64,000 nt of DNA from Microbacterium thalassium (GTDB taxonomy: Bacteria; Actinomycetota; Actinomycetes; Actinomycetales; Microbacteriaceae). Of the stretch, positions 15,309 to 23,649 are shown piece by piece (position 1 is the first letter of the stretch; each line of letters starts with the position of its first letter). A program made the position numbers and the translations under genes. The stretch is from positions 3,286,001-3,350,000 of the forward strand of contig NZ_JACHML010000001.1 in NCBI RefSeq assembly GCF_014208045.1, read 5' to 3'. Below the pieces are notes generated by a model. It worked only from the letters and a program-made list of their open reading frames with translations. It was not told the DNA's origin and did not search any database.

Positions 15309-16043
15309 CTACGCGGGCACGCGGACGTCGGGCTCGGCTGTGCCGTCGGGTGCCGCATCCGCTCCCCGGTCGTCGTCGCCCTGCGCGATGCGCCCGAGCG
15401 CCCGATCGACCGCCACGATGACGAACCCGACCGTCTCGAGCGCGATCGTCAGCGCCAGGATCCACACCGCGACCCCGCCGAACCCGAGCGTGTCGAGGTT
15501 CATGAACGGGTATGGGTAGCGGGCACCGGACCCGAACTCGCCGCCGAGCGCGCCGAAGGTGAACGCGAACGCGAGATACCCGAGCGGGATCAGCGCCCAC
15601 AGCAGCGGGTCGCGCCACATCATGCGCCCCTTCGGGGTGAACAGTAGCCAGTCGAGCACCACGAGCAGCGGCATCGCGACATGGACGAGCGTGTCGGTGA
15701 AGGTGTACGGCACGTACCCGCCGCCGTCGGCGAGGGTCGGCACGAGCACGATCGTGTACACCAGCATCGTCACCGTGACGGCCATGAGCACGGCGCCGTG
15801 GAACTCCGGCGACGGATTCGAGACCCCTCGCGGACCGCGACGGACCAGGTCGACCACGGTTGCGACGAGGACGGCCGTCATCCACGCGAGCGCGAGCACG
15901 TTGCTCAGCCCCGTGAAGTACAGCAGCTTGTACCAGCTCGGGTCGGGCGTGAACAGGTCGAGCAGACGGACGACGCCGGTCGCGATCAGCGCGACGGCGA
16001 CCACGCGATACGCCAGGGCGACGGGGCGGTACGGGATGGTCAC
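15309..16043 (-). CDS. Pr6Pr family integral membrane protein
   Basis: Membrane protein of 244 aa with about six hydrophobic helices (for example VVAVALIATGVVRLL, VLALAWMTAVLVATVV, VLMAVTVTMLVYTIVL). The motifs FTGLSNVLALA, DTLVHVAMPLLVVLDWLLF and YPYPFMNLDTLGF are characteristic of the Pr6Pr / FAR-17a-AIG1-like family. AIG1-type eukaryotic relatives hydrolyse fatty acid esters, but the role of bacterial Pr6Pr proteins is unknown. The C-terminus is a short acidic tail. It is transcribed away from the desaturase region. Confidence 0.85.
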   Translation of the reverse strand: MTIPYRPVALAYRVVAVALIATGVVRLLDLFTPDPSWYKLLYFTGLSNVLALAWMTAVLVATVVDLVRRGPRGVSNPSPEFHGAVLMAVTVTMLVYTIVLVPTLADGGGYVPYTFTDTLVHVAMPLLVVLDWLLFTPKGRMMWRDPLLWALIPLGYLAFAFTFGALGGEFGSGARYPYPFMNLDTLGFGGVAVWILALTIALETVGFVIVAVDRALGRIAQGDDDRGADAAPDGTAEPDVRVPA

Positions 16044-16387
16044 CGTTCGAGCCTAGGCGCGCGGGCGGATGCCGGGGCCGCACGACGCCGAACCGCGCCC
16101 CAACGGCATCGACGACCCTGAGCGACTGCACCGGAAAGCCTGGGAATCGACCCATATTCCGCTCACGCCATACAGCACCCCCTAGCCTGGCACCAGCGAT
16201 CGGCACCCGCCTTTGGCTCCGCAACGGCCACAGCGGTCACGATCGAATCCGGGGTATCCCCATCTCTTCCACCGCCCTCGAGCCTCGGCTCGGTCCCGTC
16301 CGTCAGACCTACGCCGGCACGAAGGACTTCCCGCCCATCACCCGGGCGTACACCGACGTCGCGCAGATCGTTCGCGAGACCGGCCTG

Positions 16388-17368
16388 ATGCGGCGGACGC
16401 CGTGGTTCTACGGCTCCGTCGGCATCGCGATCGCGCTCGCGTTCGGCGGCGTCGTCACCGGGTTCGTGCTGCTCGGCGACAGCTGGTTCCAGCTGCTCAT
16501 GGCCGGCGCGCTCGGCATCCTCTTCACCCAGGTCGCGTTCCTGTCGCACGAGGCTGCGCACCGGCAGATCCTCGCCTCCGGCCCCGCCAACGACAAGCTC
16601 GCGCGCCTCCTCGGCAACGGCGTCGTCGGGATGAGCTACTCGTGGTGGGCGAACAAGCACACGCGTCATCACGCCAACCCGAACCGGGTCGGCAAGGACC
16701 CCGACATCGAGATCGACACGATCTCGTTCCTCGACACGGATGCCGCGAGTGCGCGCGGCCTGCGGCGCCTCATCACGAAGCGGCAGGGATGGCTGTTCTT
16801 CCCCCTGCTGACGCTCGAGGGCCTCAATCTGCACTTCCTCGCCGTCAAGCACCTCGTCAGCCCGCACCCGGTCAAGGGCCGGTTCATCGAGCTCGGTCTG
16901 CTGGTCGCCCGCTTCGCGATCTTCGTGGTGCCGGTCTTCGTGTTCCTGCCGCTCGGCATGGCCTTCGCGTTCCTGGGGGTGCAGCTCGCCGTCTTCGGCG
17001 TCTACATGGGCGCCTCGTTCGCGCCGAACCACAAGGGCATGCCGGTCATCGCGCCCGACGCCAAGCTCGACTTCTTCAGCAAGCAGGTGCGCACCTCCCG
17101 CAACATCCGCGGCGGCTGGTGGGCGACGTGGCTCATGGGCGGACTGAACTACCAGATCGAGCACCACCTCTTCCCGAGCATGGCGCGCCCGCACCTGGCC
17201 AAGGCCCGCGAGATCGTCATCGATCAGTGCCGGCACCTCGACGTGCCCTACGCCGAGACATCGCTATGGCGCTCGTACGGCATCGTGATCGCGTACCTGA
17301 ACCGGGTCGGGCTGGCCGCACGCGATCCGTTCGACTGCCCCATCACGGCGACCTATCGAAAGGTGTGA
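16388..17368 (+). CDS. fatty acid desaturase (membrane di-iron, acyl-lipid type)
   Basis: Membrane-bound desaturase. The three histidine boxes are present: HEAAH, HTRHH and QIEHH, together with four hydrophobic helices. It would introduce a double bond into acyl chains of membrane lipids using O2 and reduced ferredoxin or cytochrome b5-like donors. ATG 16388 is the first standard start, but conserved-looking codons continue upstream in the same frame (LGPVRQTYAGTKDFPPITRA and following) back to about 16262 without any ATG, GTG or TTG. An ATC at 16256 is the closest match to a start. So the true N-terminus is probably some 40 residues longer and the start codon is unusual or altered. Confidence 0.88.
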   Translation: MRRTPWFYGSVGIAIALAFGGVVTGFVLLGDSWFQLLMAGALGILFTQVAFLSHEAAHRQILASGPANDKLARLLGNGVVGMSYSWWANKHTRHHANPNRVGKDPDIEIDTISFLDTDAASARGLRRLITKRQGWLFFPLLTLEGLNLHFLAVKHLVSPHPVKGRFIELGLLVARFAIFVVPVFVFLPLGMAFAFLGVQLAVFGVYMGASFAPNHKGMPVIAPDAKLDFFSKQVRTSRNIRGGWWATWLMGGLNYQIEHHLFPSMARPHLAKAREIVIDQCRHLDVPYAETSLWRSYGIVIAYLNRVGLAARDPFDCPITATYRKV

Positions 17369-17654
17369 CGCCCCGCCGTACCGGGAGTCACGAAGCGCGC
17401 GGCACGCGCACCGACGCGGTCGCCACGACGCGGGACGTCGCGCGGGAACGGCCGAACCGCACCCTCGGGTATGACCCGCGTGCGCACAGCGCACGGCCGA
17501 CAGTCGGCCGAAACGGTCTCGCGACGCAATCCGTACCGACGGAGCAGCGCGCACCGGGCCGACAACGCTGGAACGTATGTCGGAGGGGGCGTCGGGTCGG
17601 GCGCAGCCCGGCCGAGCAGGGAGTCGACGCGCCGACGATGCCGGGCGGGCTCCC

Positions 17655-17682
17655 CCTGTCACCCTGGGGGGAAGGTGACAGG
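17655..17682. repeat. inverted repeat CCTGTCACC-N10-GGTGACAGG
   Basis: Perfect 9-bp arms (17655-17663 and 17674-17682) around CTGGGGGGAA. There is no following T tract and it adjoins the GntR-type operator, so it may be a protein binding site rather than a terminator. Confidence 0.5.
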
Positions 17683-17692
17683 AAACAGTCTA

Positions 17693-17717
17693 CCAAGTGT
17701 GGTCAGACCACACCTGG
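17693..17717. promoter_or_regulatory. extended GntR/FadR-type operator
   Basis: A 25-bp palindrome centred on A17705: CCA-ag-TGTGGTC-A-GACCACA-cc-TGG, with only one mismatched pair. The core TGGTCAGACCA is identical to the site at 1216 and equivalent to that at 57823. It is the most extensive of the three copies and lies 17 bp beyond the 3' end of the NAD(P)-binding protein gene. Confidence 0.6.
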
Positions 17718-17734
17718 CAGTTTCCTTCGAACGG

Positions 17735-18382
17735 TCAGCCGGCGATGGCCGCGGCGATCGGCTCGTCCCCCGCGTTGAAGCGGATCGTGCGGCGGATGGT
17801 CGTGTCGTCCGCGATGACGGCGGCGATCACGGCGGCCACATCGCCGCGCGGCACCGACGCCGAACTCTCGGCGTCGACATCGATACGCCCGGTGGGCGCG
17901 TCGAGGGTGAGGGAACTCGGCGCGACGATCGTCCACGCGAGGCCGCTGTCGCGCAGGTGCGCGTCCGCCGCCGCCTTCGCCTCGGCGTACGCGAAGAACG
18001 AATGCCCGGGCGGCACGCCGTGGTCGGGCCGCGCTCCGAAGTACGACACCATGACGTAGCGGTCCACACCGGCGGCCGCGGCGGCGTCCATCGAGCGGAC
18101 CGCGGCATCCCGGTCCACGGCGTAGGTGCGCGCCGGGTTTCCTCCGCCCGCGCCCGCGGACCACACCACGACATCGTGCCCGCGCATCAGCTCCGCGAGC
18201 TGGTCGACGTCCATCGACTCGACGTCGGCGACCGCCGCGGTCGCCCCGGTCGCCTCGACATCGGACGTGTGCTCGGGATTGCGGATCACCGCCGTCACGA
18301 TGTCGCCGCGCTCGGCCAGCAGCGGTTCGAGCAGCAGCGCGACCTTGCCGTGGCCGCCGATGATCAGGATGCGTGCGGACAT
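17735..18382 (-). CDS. NAD(P)-binding protein, atypical SDR / NmrA-like
   Basis: Rossmann-fold protein of about 215 aa, MSARILIIGGHGKVALLLEP at its start with the nucleotide-binding GGHGKV motif. YAEAKAAAD resembles the SDR YxxxK catalytic pair, and the family is usually annotated NAD(P)-dependent oxidoreductase or NAD-dependent epimerase. I start at ATG 18382, which has GAGGAG 6 nt upstream. Its promoter region contains a short tandem repeat at 18415. A GntR-type operator lies just beyond its stop codon. Substrate unknown. Confidence 0.85.
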   Translation of the reverse strand: MSARILIIGGHGKVALLLEPLLAERGDIVTAVIRNPEHTSDVEATGATAAVADVESMDVDQLAELMRGHDVVVWSAGAGGGNPARTYAVDRDAAVRSMDAAAAAGVDRYVMVSYFGARPDHGVPPGHSFFAYAEAKAAADAHLRDSGLAWTIVAPSSLTLDAPTGRIDVDAESSASVPRGDVAAVIAAVIADDTTIRRTIRFNAGDEPIAAAIAG

Positions 18383-18414
18383 GGGTGCTCCTCTCGCCTG
18401 CGCCTCCACACTAT

Positions 18415-18480
18415 GCGCGTCGCGACGGCGCGGGGCCGCCGGAGGGCGCGTCGCGACGGCACGGGGCCGCCGGAGGGCGC
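18415..18480. repeat. 31-bp tandem repeat, two copies
   Basis: The unit GCGCGTCGCGACGGC followed by NCGGGGCCGCCGGAGG starts at 18415 and again at 18446, with one mismatch (G/A), and a third copy begins at 18477. It lies between two minus-strand genes. Confidence 0.6.
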
Positions 18481-18569
18481 GCGCCAGGCGGCGCCGCCGG
18501 CCTCTCGAACCGAGCGGCGCCGCGCGTCGCCGTCGCGATGCGACCCGCGGGCCGCAGCCGGTCAGCCGG

Positions 18570-19982
18570 TCAGACGGTGCAGATCTTGCCCAGCGTGTTC
18601 CACTCCTCGCGCGGGCCCCAGTTCCGGTTCGCCCCGAGGAACGAGGTGTCGTCGAGCTCGAGCAGCCCGATGATCGTCTCGGCGACGATGGTGGCGCCGA
18701 CCGGCCCCAGCCCCTCGCCCTCCTTGGTGCTGCCGTCCGGCTCGGCGCGGCCGATCACCTCCGCCTCGGCGAGGATGTAGAGCCACAGCGGGATGCCGTA
18801 TTCGGACAGCTTCGGGCTGAGCGTTGCCACCTTCTTCGTCACCTTCTCGATCTGCGCCGGGTCGCACGCCATCGCCTCGGCCACCTGCTCGCCGCCCGGC
18901 AGCTTGAACGCGTTCCCCCGCAGCAGGTTGCGCGTCGCCAGCGACGCCTCGCCCGTCGTCACGAACGGGAGCTTGAGCAGATCGCCCGCGAGCTTCGTGT
19001 CGAGCTTCTGTGCTCGCGCCACGGAGTGCGCCGCGGGCGTGTCGATCAGTTCGTCCCAGTCGACGATGCCCGCCGGATTGCTCAGCGGAGCGAAGCCGCG
19101 TCCCAGCGTCGGACCGAACAGTTCGAGATCGCTCGCGCCCTGCTGCACCTGGACCTTCATCGGGATCATCGAGTGCCCGAAGCGGTACGCCGCCACCGAG
19201 AACTCGACGGGGATGTAGGGGACGTCCGGGCGGTAGTGCTTCCTGCCGCTCCCGAGGATCCGATCGACCACCGGCTTGCCGCACACCGCCGTGAGCAGGT
19301 CGTTGACCACGGCCCACTGGTAGTGCCACGTGCACACGCGGCGAGCGTGCTCGTACAGCTCGCTGCCCGCGTACCCCTCTTCGGCGTGCAGGGTGTCGCA
19401 CACATGGTTGTGGAACCGGATGATCGCGAGCTGCAGCTGGCTGACGACGCGGTTCTCGTCGTTGCGCGGGTCGCCGATCATCGCGCGGCCGTTCGGACCG
19501 CGCAGCAGGTCCTCGGCGAACTGCCCGCCCTGGCCGGGGTTGTCGGCGCCGGTGAGCAGCTTCGCTCCCGCGGAGGCGCCCGCCTGGTCGTACATGTACG
19601 GCTGCGCCTCGGGCCCGCTGCCGTAGATGCAGTCGAGGTCGAGCACCGGCGTGCGCACGTTCGCGATCTCGCCGGGCTGATCGATCACCGAGTCGAACGT
19701 GGTGGTGGTGTCGAGCGTGATGTCGTGATCGACGAACTGCCCGAAGAAGATGACGCCGGCGGCGACCGAGTCGGTCCGGTCGTTCAGCGACTTGCCGTCC
19801 ATCGGGCCCTTGCTCTTGCCGATGTCGCTCAGGATGTGCGCCGGCACGTACGCGGCCGGCAGGTTCGGGAACATGCGTCCGAAACGGTCGTCGCGCTGCC
19901 CGCCGGCCGTGTGGTCGTGGTGGTGATAGAAGCGCCCGATCCCCTCGAGCTTCTTCATTCCGTGGTGTTCGACGTCTGACAT
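18570..19982 (-). CDS. animal-type heme peroxidase
   Basis: Protein of 470 aa in the animal heme peroxidase superfamily (peroxidase-cyclooxygenase group), which uses H2O2 to oxidise halides, tyrosines or other donors. The distal histidine is H86 in FFGQFVDHD, the catalytic Arg/Glu pair lies in GDPRNDENR (R173, E176), and the proximal heme ligand is H270 in YRFGHSMIP. No signal peptide is seen, so it is probably cytoplasmic. The start ATG at 19982 gives MSDVEHHGMKKLEGIGRFYH, a typical beginning, with a G-rich site upstream. It stands alone and faces away from the HNH gene. Confidence 0.88.
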   Translation of the reverse strand: MSDVEHHGMKKLEGIGRFYHHHDHTAGGQRDDRFGRMFPNLPAAYVPAHILSDIGKSKGPMDGKSLNDRTDSVAAGVIFFGQFVDHDITLDTTTTFDSVIDQPGEIANVRTPVLDLDCIYGSGPEAQPYMYDQAGASAGAKLLTGADNPGQGGQFAEDLLRGPNGRAMIGDPRNDENRVVSQLQLAIIRFHNHVCDTLHAEEGYAGSELYEHARRVCTWHYQWAVVNDLLTAVCGKPVVDRILGSGRKHYRPDVPYIPVEFSVAAYRFGHSMIPMKVQVQQGASDLELFGPTLGRGFAPLSNPAGIVDWDELIDTPAAHSVARAQKLDTKLAGDLLKLPFVTTGEASLATRNLLRGNAFKLPGGEQVAEAMACDPAQIEKVTKKVATLSPKLSEYGIPLWLYILAEAEVIGRAEPDGSTKEGEGLGPVGATIVAETIIGLLELDDTSFLGANRNWGPREEWNTLGKICTV

Positions 19983-20119
19983 GTCAGTCCCCCCAGAGGC
20001 TGAGTCGACGTGGCATGGGACCGCCCCAGCCACACCGATGAAGAGCGCGGCGCGGCGCGATCTGATACGCCGCCGGCGATGTCCGGGCGCGGTGCCGCGG
20101 CTCCCGCGTCCGCTCCCGG

Positions 20120-20125
20120 TAGCGT
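20120..20125 (+). promoter_or_regulatory. -10 element TAGCGT of the HNH gene
   Basis: TAGCGT ends 6 nt before ATG 20132, the leaderless arrangement seen at many genes here. Confidence 0.45.
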
Positions 20126-20131
20126 GCGAGC

Positions 20132-20479
20132 ATGGCCGTTCGACAGACCCGCAAGGCGCGGGCGGCGCGACGCCGGTCTCGCCGGGTCGCGGCATCCGGG
20201 AGCGACCTGACGGATGCCGACTGGCGCCGCATCCTCGACGCGTGGGCATGCTGCGCGTACTGCGGTGGCGACGGCGCGGCGCTGCAGAAGGACTGCGTCC
20301 TGCCGATCTCGCGCGGCGGGCGCTACACGCTCGAGAACGTCGTGCCCGCGTGCCGGTCGTGCAACGCGAGCAAGTGCAACGACGAGGTCACCTCGTGGAT
20401 GCGCCGGCGCCGGCTCGACGAGCCGGCGTTCCTGCTGCGCTGGGCGACGATCATGACCGAGCTGCGGGCCGACGCGTAG
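20132..20479 (+). CDS. HNH endonuclease family protein
   Basis: Protein of 115 aa with a basic N-terminus ([15 protein letters not shown]) and a zinc-ribbon HNH domain: CAYCGG, then the catalytic region DCVLPISRGGRYTLENVVPAC, interrupted here to LPISRGGRYTLENVVP, and CRSCNASK. The four cysteines would hold structural zinc. The usual first His is replaced in the text DCVLPISRGG (family consensus is DHxxPxSRGG), so catalytic competence is uncertain. It is a stand-alone gene, not next to a methylase or phage gene. Confidence 0.82.
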   Translation: MAVRQTRKARAARRRSRRVAASGSDLTDADWRRILDAWACCAYCGGDGAALQKDCVLPISRGGRYTLENVVPACRSCNASKCNDEVTSWMRRRRLDEPAFLLRWATIMTELRADA

Positions 20480-20538
20480 GCCCGCGAGCCGCCGGACCCC
20501 CCTCCCGCCTGTCGGCGGTCGCCCCTAGGTTGGGTGCC

Positions 20539-20934
20539 ATGACCGGACTGACGCCGTATCTGCACTTCCCCGGCACCGCGCGCGCCGCGCTCACGTTCTA
20601 TCGGGACGTGTTCGGCGGCGACCTCGTCCTCAACACCTACGGCGACTTCGGGCGCGACGACGGCCCCGCCGACGCGATCGCGCACGGCATGCTGAACGGC
20701 CCCGTGACCCTGTTCGCAGCCGATGCCGGGCCGGGCGACACGCCCCTCAAGCTCGAGGGCGTCATGTTCTCCCTCCTCGGCACGGCCGAGCCCGACACGC
20801 TCGGCGGATGGTTCGCCGCACTGTCGGACGGCGGCACCGTCATCGACCCGCTGCAGCTGCGCCCGTGGGGCGACCACGACGGGCAGGTCGCCGACCGCTT
20901 CGGCGTCACGTGGCTGATCGGCTACGAGGGCTGA
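20539..20934 (+). CDS. VOC family protein, PhnB/glyoxalase-like
   Basis: Protein of 131 aa of the vicinal oxygen chelate superfamily, PhnB-like branch: LTPYLHFPGTARAALTFYRDVFGG at the start (shown in part, LTPYLHFPGTARAALTFY) and GQVADRFGVTWLIGY at the end. Such proteins are often annotated as glyoxalase or 3-demethylubiquinone methyltransferase-like, but substrates are mostly unknown. A TAGGTT element lies 7 nt before the ATG. Confidence 0.87.
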   Translation: MTGLTPYLHFPGTARAALTFYRDVFGGDLVLNTYGDFGRDDGPADAIAHGMLNGPVTLFAADAGPGDTPLKLEGVMFSLLGTAEPDTLGGWFAALSDGGTVIDPLQLRPWGDHDGQVADRFGVTWLIGYEG

Positions 20935-20977
20935 TCGGCGCCGCGCACCGATCTCGATCCACGCCGATCGCCAAGCC

Positions 20978-21448
20978 GTGCCGACCATCGAGCGGATCCG
21001 CAGCGGCGGCCAGACCGGGGCCGATCGCGGCGCGCTGGACGCCGCGCGCGATGCCGGCATCCCGATCACCGGCTGGTGCCCGCGCGGCGGATGGGCCGAG
21101 GACGCGCCCGATCCCCCGGGTGTGCGCGCCGCGTACCCGGAGTTGACCGAGACCGACACCGACGACCCGGCCGACCGGACGATCCGCAACGTGCGCGACG
21201 CCGACGCGACCCTGATCGTCGTCCCCGCGGAGGCATGGCATTCGCCCGGCACCGACCTCACGCGGCAGGCCGCGCTCCGGCTCGGGCGCCCCGTGCTCAC
21301 GCTCGCCGACGACGACCTCGCCCCGGTCACGGCCTGGCTCGAAACCGTCGGATGCCGCGAGCTCAACGTCGCCGGCCCCCGCGAGAGCCAAGCCCCAGGC
21401 ATCCACGCGCGCACCCGCGAGGTCGTCCGACGCCTGCTCCGGGAGTGA
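20978..21448 (+). CDS. cpYpsA-like (putative molybdenum carrier) protein
   Basis: Protein of 156 aa with a Rossmann-like YpsA/LOG-related fold. RIRSGGQTGADRGALDAA at the start, GWCPRGGWAEDAP and LNVAGPRESQAPGIH are typical of the family annotated as putative molybdenum carrier. The Asp/Arg-rich GGQTGADRGAL loop is the presumed nucleotide-binding site. Start is GTG 20978, without a clear ribosome binding site, 44 bp after the VOC gene. The biochemical role is not known; the fold is shared with nucleotide-processing proteins found near defence systems. Confidence 0.78.
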   Translation: MPTIERIRSGGQTGADRGALDAARDAGIPITGWCPRGGWAEDAPDPPGVRAAYPELTETDTDDPADRTIRNVRDADATLIVVPAEAWHSPGTDLTRQAALRLGRPVLTLADDDLAPVTAWLETVGCRELNVAGPRESQAPGIHARTREVVRRLLRE

Positions 21449-21497
21449 GGCCCCGCGCCGCCGCCCGCCGGGCCGCCGGCGCCGCACGGGAGCGCCC

Positions 21498-23513
21498 TCA
21501 GCGACCCGAGCCCGCGTCGGCGAGCACCGGTGCCAGCCGCTCCCCCAGCACCTCGGCCATCTCGGCGGCGAACACAGCGGTCAGATGGTGCGAGTCGCGG
21601 TACACGAGCGTGTTGCCGATGATCGGCGGGCACCACCCCGCGTCGCACAGGTAGTCGTTCACGTCGATGAGCGGCACGCCCCGCTCGGCGGTGGCCACCA
21701 CCTCGGCATCGCGCGACGGGCCCGACAGCGCCTCGGACCGCGGCGTGCCGCACACCTCGGCATCCGCCAGGTGCACCGACAGGCACGTCGACGGGTCCTC
21801 GAACTGATCCGGGGTGTCGGCGATGACCGCGGTCGGCGCCTCCAGCGCGTCGAGGGTCTCGCCGAGCCCCTCGGCCCACGTCTGCACGTCGTCGTCGACA
21901 CCCGGCTGCACCGGCGTCGCGCCGTAGCTCACGAGCAGCACCAGGGCGGGCTTCTCCTCGTTCAGCCGCGAGATCACGTCGTCCCGCCACGGCTCGCACG
22001 TCTCGTACGCCACCCCGTCGCGCATGACGGGGACGGATGCCGCCGGGCACGAGCTCTTCGTGTGCACCTCGACCGCGTACCCCTGCTCCTCGGCGACGGC
22101 CTCGACGGCCGGGAACCAGTGCGCCGCGTGCGAGTCGCCGAACAGGACGATGCGGGGCGCCTCGGGGTCGCCGTAGACGCAGCCTTCGGTATCGGTGTCG
22201 GACACACCCTGGTTGCAGCCGTCGTCGAAGATCTCGGGCAGACTCTCGTCGGCCTCCCGCAGCGACGGCTCGAGGTTCTCGGGCACGATGTCGGTCCCCT
22301 CGGGGGCCTGTTCGATCTGCGTCGCCGGAACCGTCTCCTCTACGCTCAGCTCACGCGAGTCCGCGTACGCCGAAGCGCCCGTCGCGACCACCAGACATGC
22401 GAGCGACCCGGCCGCCGCCCCGATCAGAGCCCGCCGGGGCCGAGCGAGCACGCGCGAGCGACGCAGCGGGTTCTCCACGAACCGGTAGAGCAGCCATGCG
22501 GCCGGCACGCACGCCGCGGCGATCCCGAGCGTCACCCACAGGGGCAGCTCGTCGGGCGTCGCGATCTGCGGCAGCGTGAGCGCCGGCCAGTGCACGAGGT
22601 ACAGCGAGTACGAGATCTCGCCGACGAACAGCATCCCGCGCATCGACAGCACGCCCGACGGGCCGAACCGCGCCGGCGTCGCGCCGCCGAGGATCACCGC
22701 CGCCGTGCCGAGCACCGGCATCAGCGCCCACGGGCCCGGGAACACCGTCGACGACGAGAACCAGACCGCGGATGCCGTCATCACCGCGAGCCCGGCCCAC
22801 CCGAGCGCCGCAGCGGCCAGCGGCGACCGCATCCGCCATCCCCGCGCCACGGCGAACGCGACGAGCCCGCCCACGCCGAGCTCCCACGCCCGCGTCGGCA
22901 GGGAGAAGAACGCCCACGACTGCGACTGCCCCGTCGCGACCAGGCACCACACGAACGATCCGACGACCACGACGACGAGGATCGCGAACAGCGCCCGGCG
23001 CGACCGGAGGACCGCCCAGCCGAGCGCCAGCAGCGCCGGCCACACCAGATAGAACTGCTCCTCGACCCCGAGCGACCAGTAGTGCTGGAACAGCGAGGGC
23101 GCCGAGTCCGCCAGGTAGTCCGTGCCGTCGACGGCGAAGAGGTAGTTCGGCACGTACAGGGCGGTGGCGACCGCTCCGCGCCACACCTCCTGCATGAGCA
23201 GCGGCGGGAACCACACGAGCGCCGCGAGCACCGTCCCCACCAGCACGACGAACGACGCCGGCAGGATGCGGCGAGCGCGACGCGCATAGAACTCGCCGAA
23301 GCGGATGCGGCCGTGCCGCGCGAACTGGTCGAGGAGGTGCCCGGTGATCAGGAACCCCGAGATGACGAAGAAGACGTCGACGCCGACGTACCCGCCCGGC
23401 AGGAACGGGACGCCCGCGTGGTACAGCAGGACGGCGCCGACCGCGAACGCCCGGAGCCCCTGGATGTCGGGGCGGAAGCGGTCGCGCGAGGTGAGTGTGT
23501 CAGGTGTGGCCAC
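21498..23513 (-). CDS. acyltransferase 3 family protein with C-terminal SGNH domain (OafA/YrhL-like)
   Basis: Membrane protein of 671 aa. The first 370 residues form the acyltransferase-3 domain with about ten helices, starting RFRPDIQGLRAFAVGAVLLYHAG, in which the conserved RAxAVxxVLxxH motif holds the catalytic His; the text WSLGVEEQFYLVWP is also diagnostic. The C-terminal 270 residues are an extracytoplasmic SGNH hydrolase-like domain with IVLFGDSHAAHW (GDS block) and DSHHLT near the end. Such proteins O-acylate surface polysaccharides, peptidoglycan or glycolipids. No glycan cluster is adjacent. Confidence 0.9.
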   Translation of the reverse strand: MATPDTLTSRDRFRPDIQGLRAFAVGAVLLYHAGVPFLPGGYVGVDVFFVISGFLITGHLLDQFARHGRIRFGEFYARRARRILPASFVVLVGTVLAALVWFPPLLMQEVWRGAVATALYVPNYLFAVDGTDYLADSAPSLFQHYWSLGVEEQFYLVWPALLALGWAVLRSRRALFAILVVVVVGSFVWCLVATGQSQSWAFFSLPTRAWELGVGGLVAFAVARGWRMRSPLAAAALGWAGLAVMTASAVWFSSSTVFPGPWALMPVLGTAAVILGGATPARFGPSGVLSMRGMLFVGEISYSLYLVHWPALTLPQIATPDELPLWVTLGIAAACVPAAWLLYRFVENPLRRSRVLARPRRALIGAAAGSLACLVVATGASAYADSRELSVEETVPATQIEQAPEGTDIVPENLEPSLREADESLPEIFDDGCNQGVSDTDTEGCVYGDPEAPRIVLFGDSHAAHWFPAVEAVAEEQGYAVEVHTKSSCPAASVPVMRDGVAYETCEPWRDDVISRLNEEKPALVLLVSYGATPVQPGVDDDVQTWAEGLGETLDALEAPTAVIADTPDQFEDPSTCLSVHLADAEVCGTPRSEALSGPSRDAEVVATAERGVPLIDVNDYLCDAGWCPPIIGNTLVYRDSHHLTAVFAAEMAEVLGERLAPVLADAGSGR

Positions 23514-23649
23514 GGCGGCGATGATAGGCCCGCGACGTGACGAGGAGCCGGGGGTTGCGTGAGAGCGCAGAATGTCGCACCGGATCGCGCATCCGCTCCC
23601 CTAGGCTGGCGGCACCCGAAGCAATGTCGCCCGCGCAGGAGATGCCCGC

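Larger units (their letters stand above)
17369..17734. other. intergenic region between convergent genes carrying two palindromes
   Basis: This 366-base gap contains no convincing protein gene; the open frames translate to Arg-rich text. Its right part holds two clear palindromes (17655-17682 and 17693-17717), although both flanking genes end here. That makes a promoter for an unannotated small RNA, or an antisense transcript, worth considering. Confidence 0.45.

Noticed and set aside
17388..17696. A 102-codon minus-strand frame in the gap between the desaturase and the NAD(P)-binding protein genes
   Set aside because: It starts directly beside the palindromes, which made it tempting as their target. 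However the protein (MVDCFLSPSPQGDRGS and following) is Arg/Ser/Pro-rich with no recognisable fold and poor third-position bias.
18415..18480. CRISPR array
   Set aside because: The repeats are directly adjacent without spacers, only two copies exist, and no cas gene was recognised anywhere in the window.
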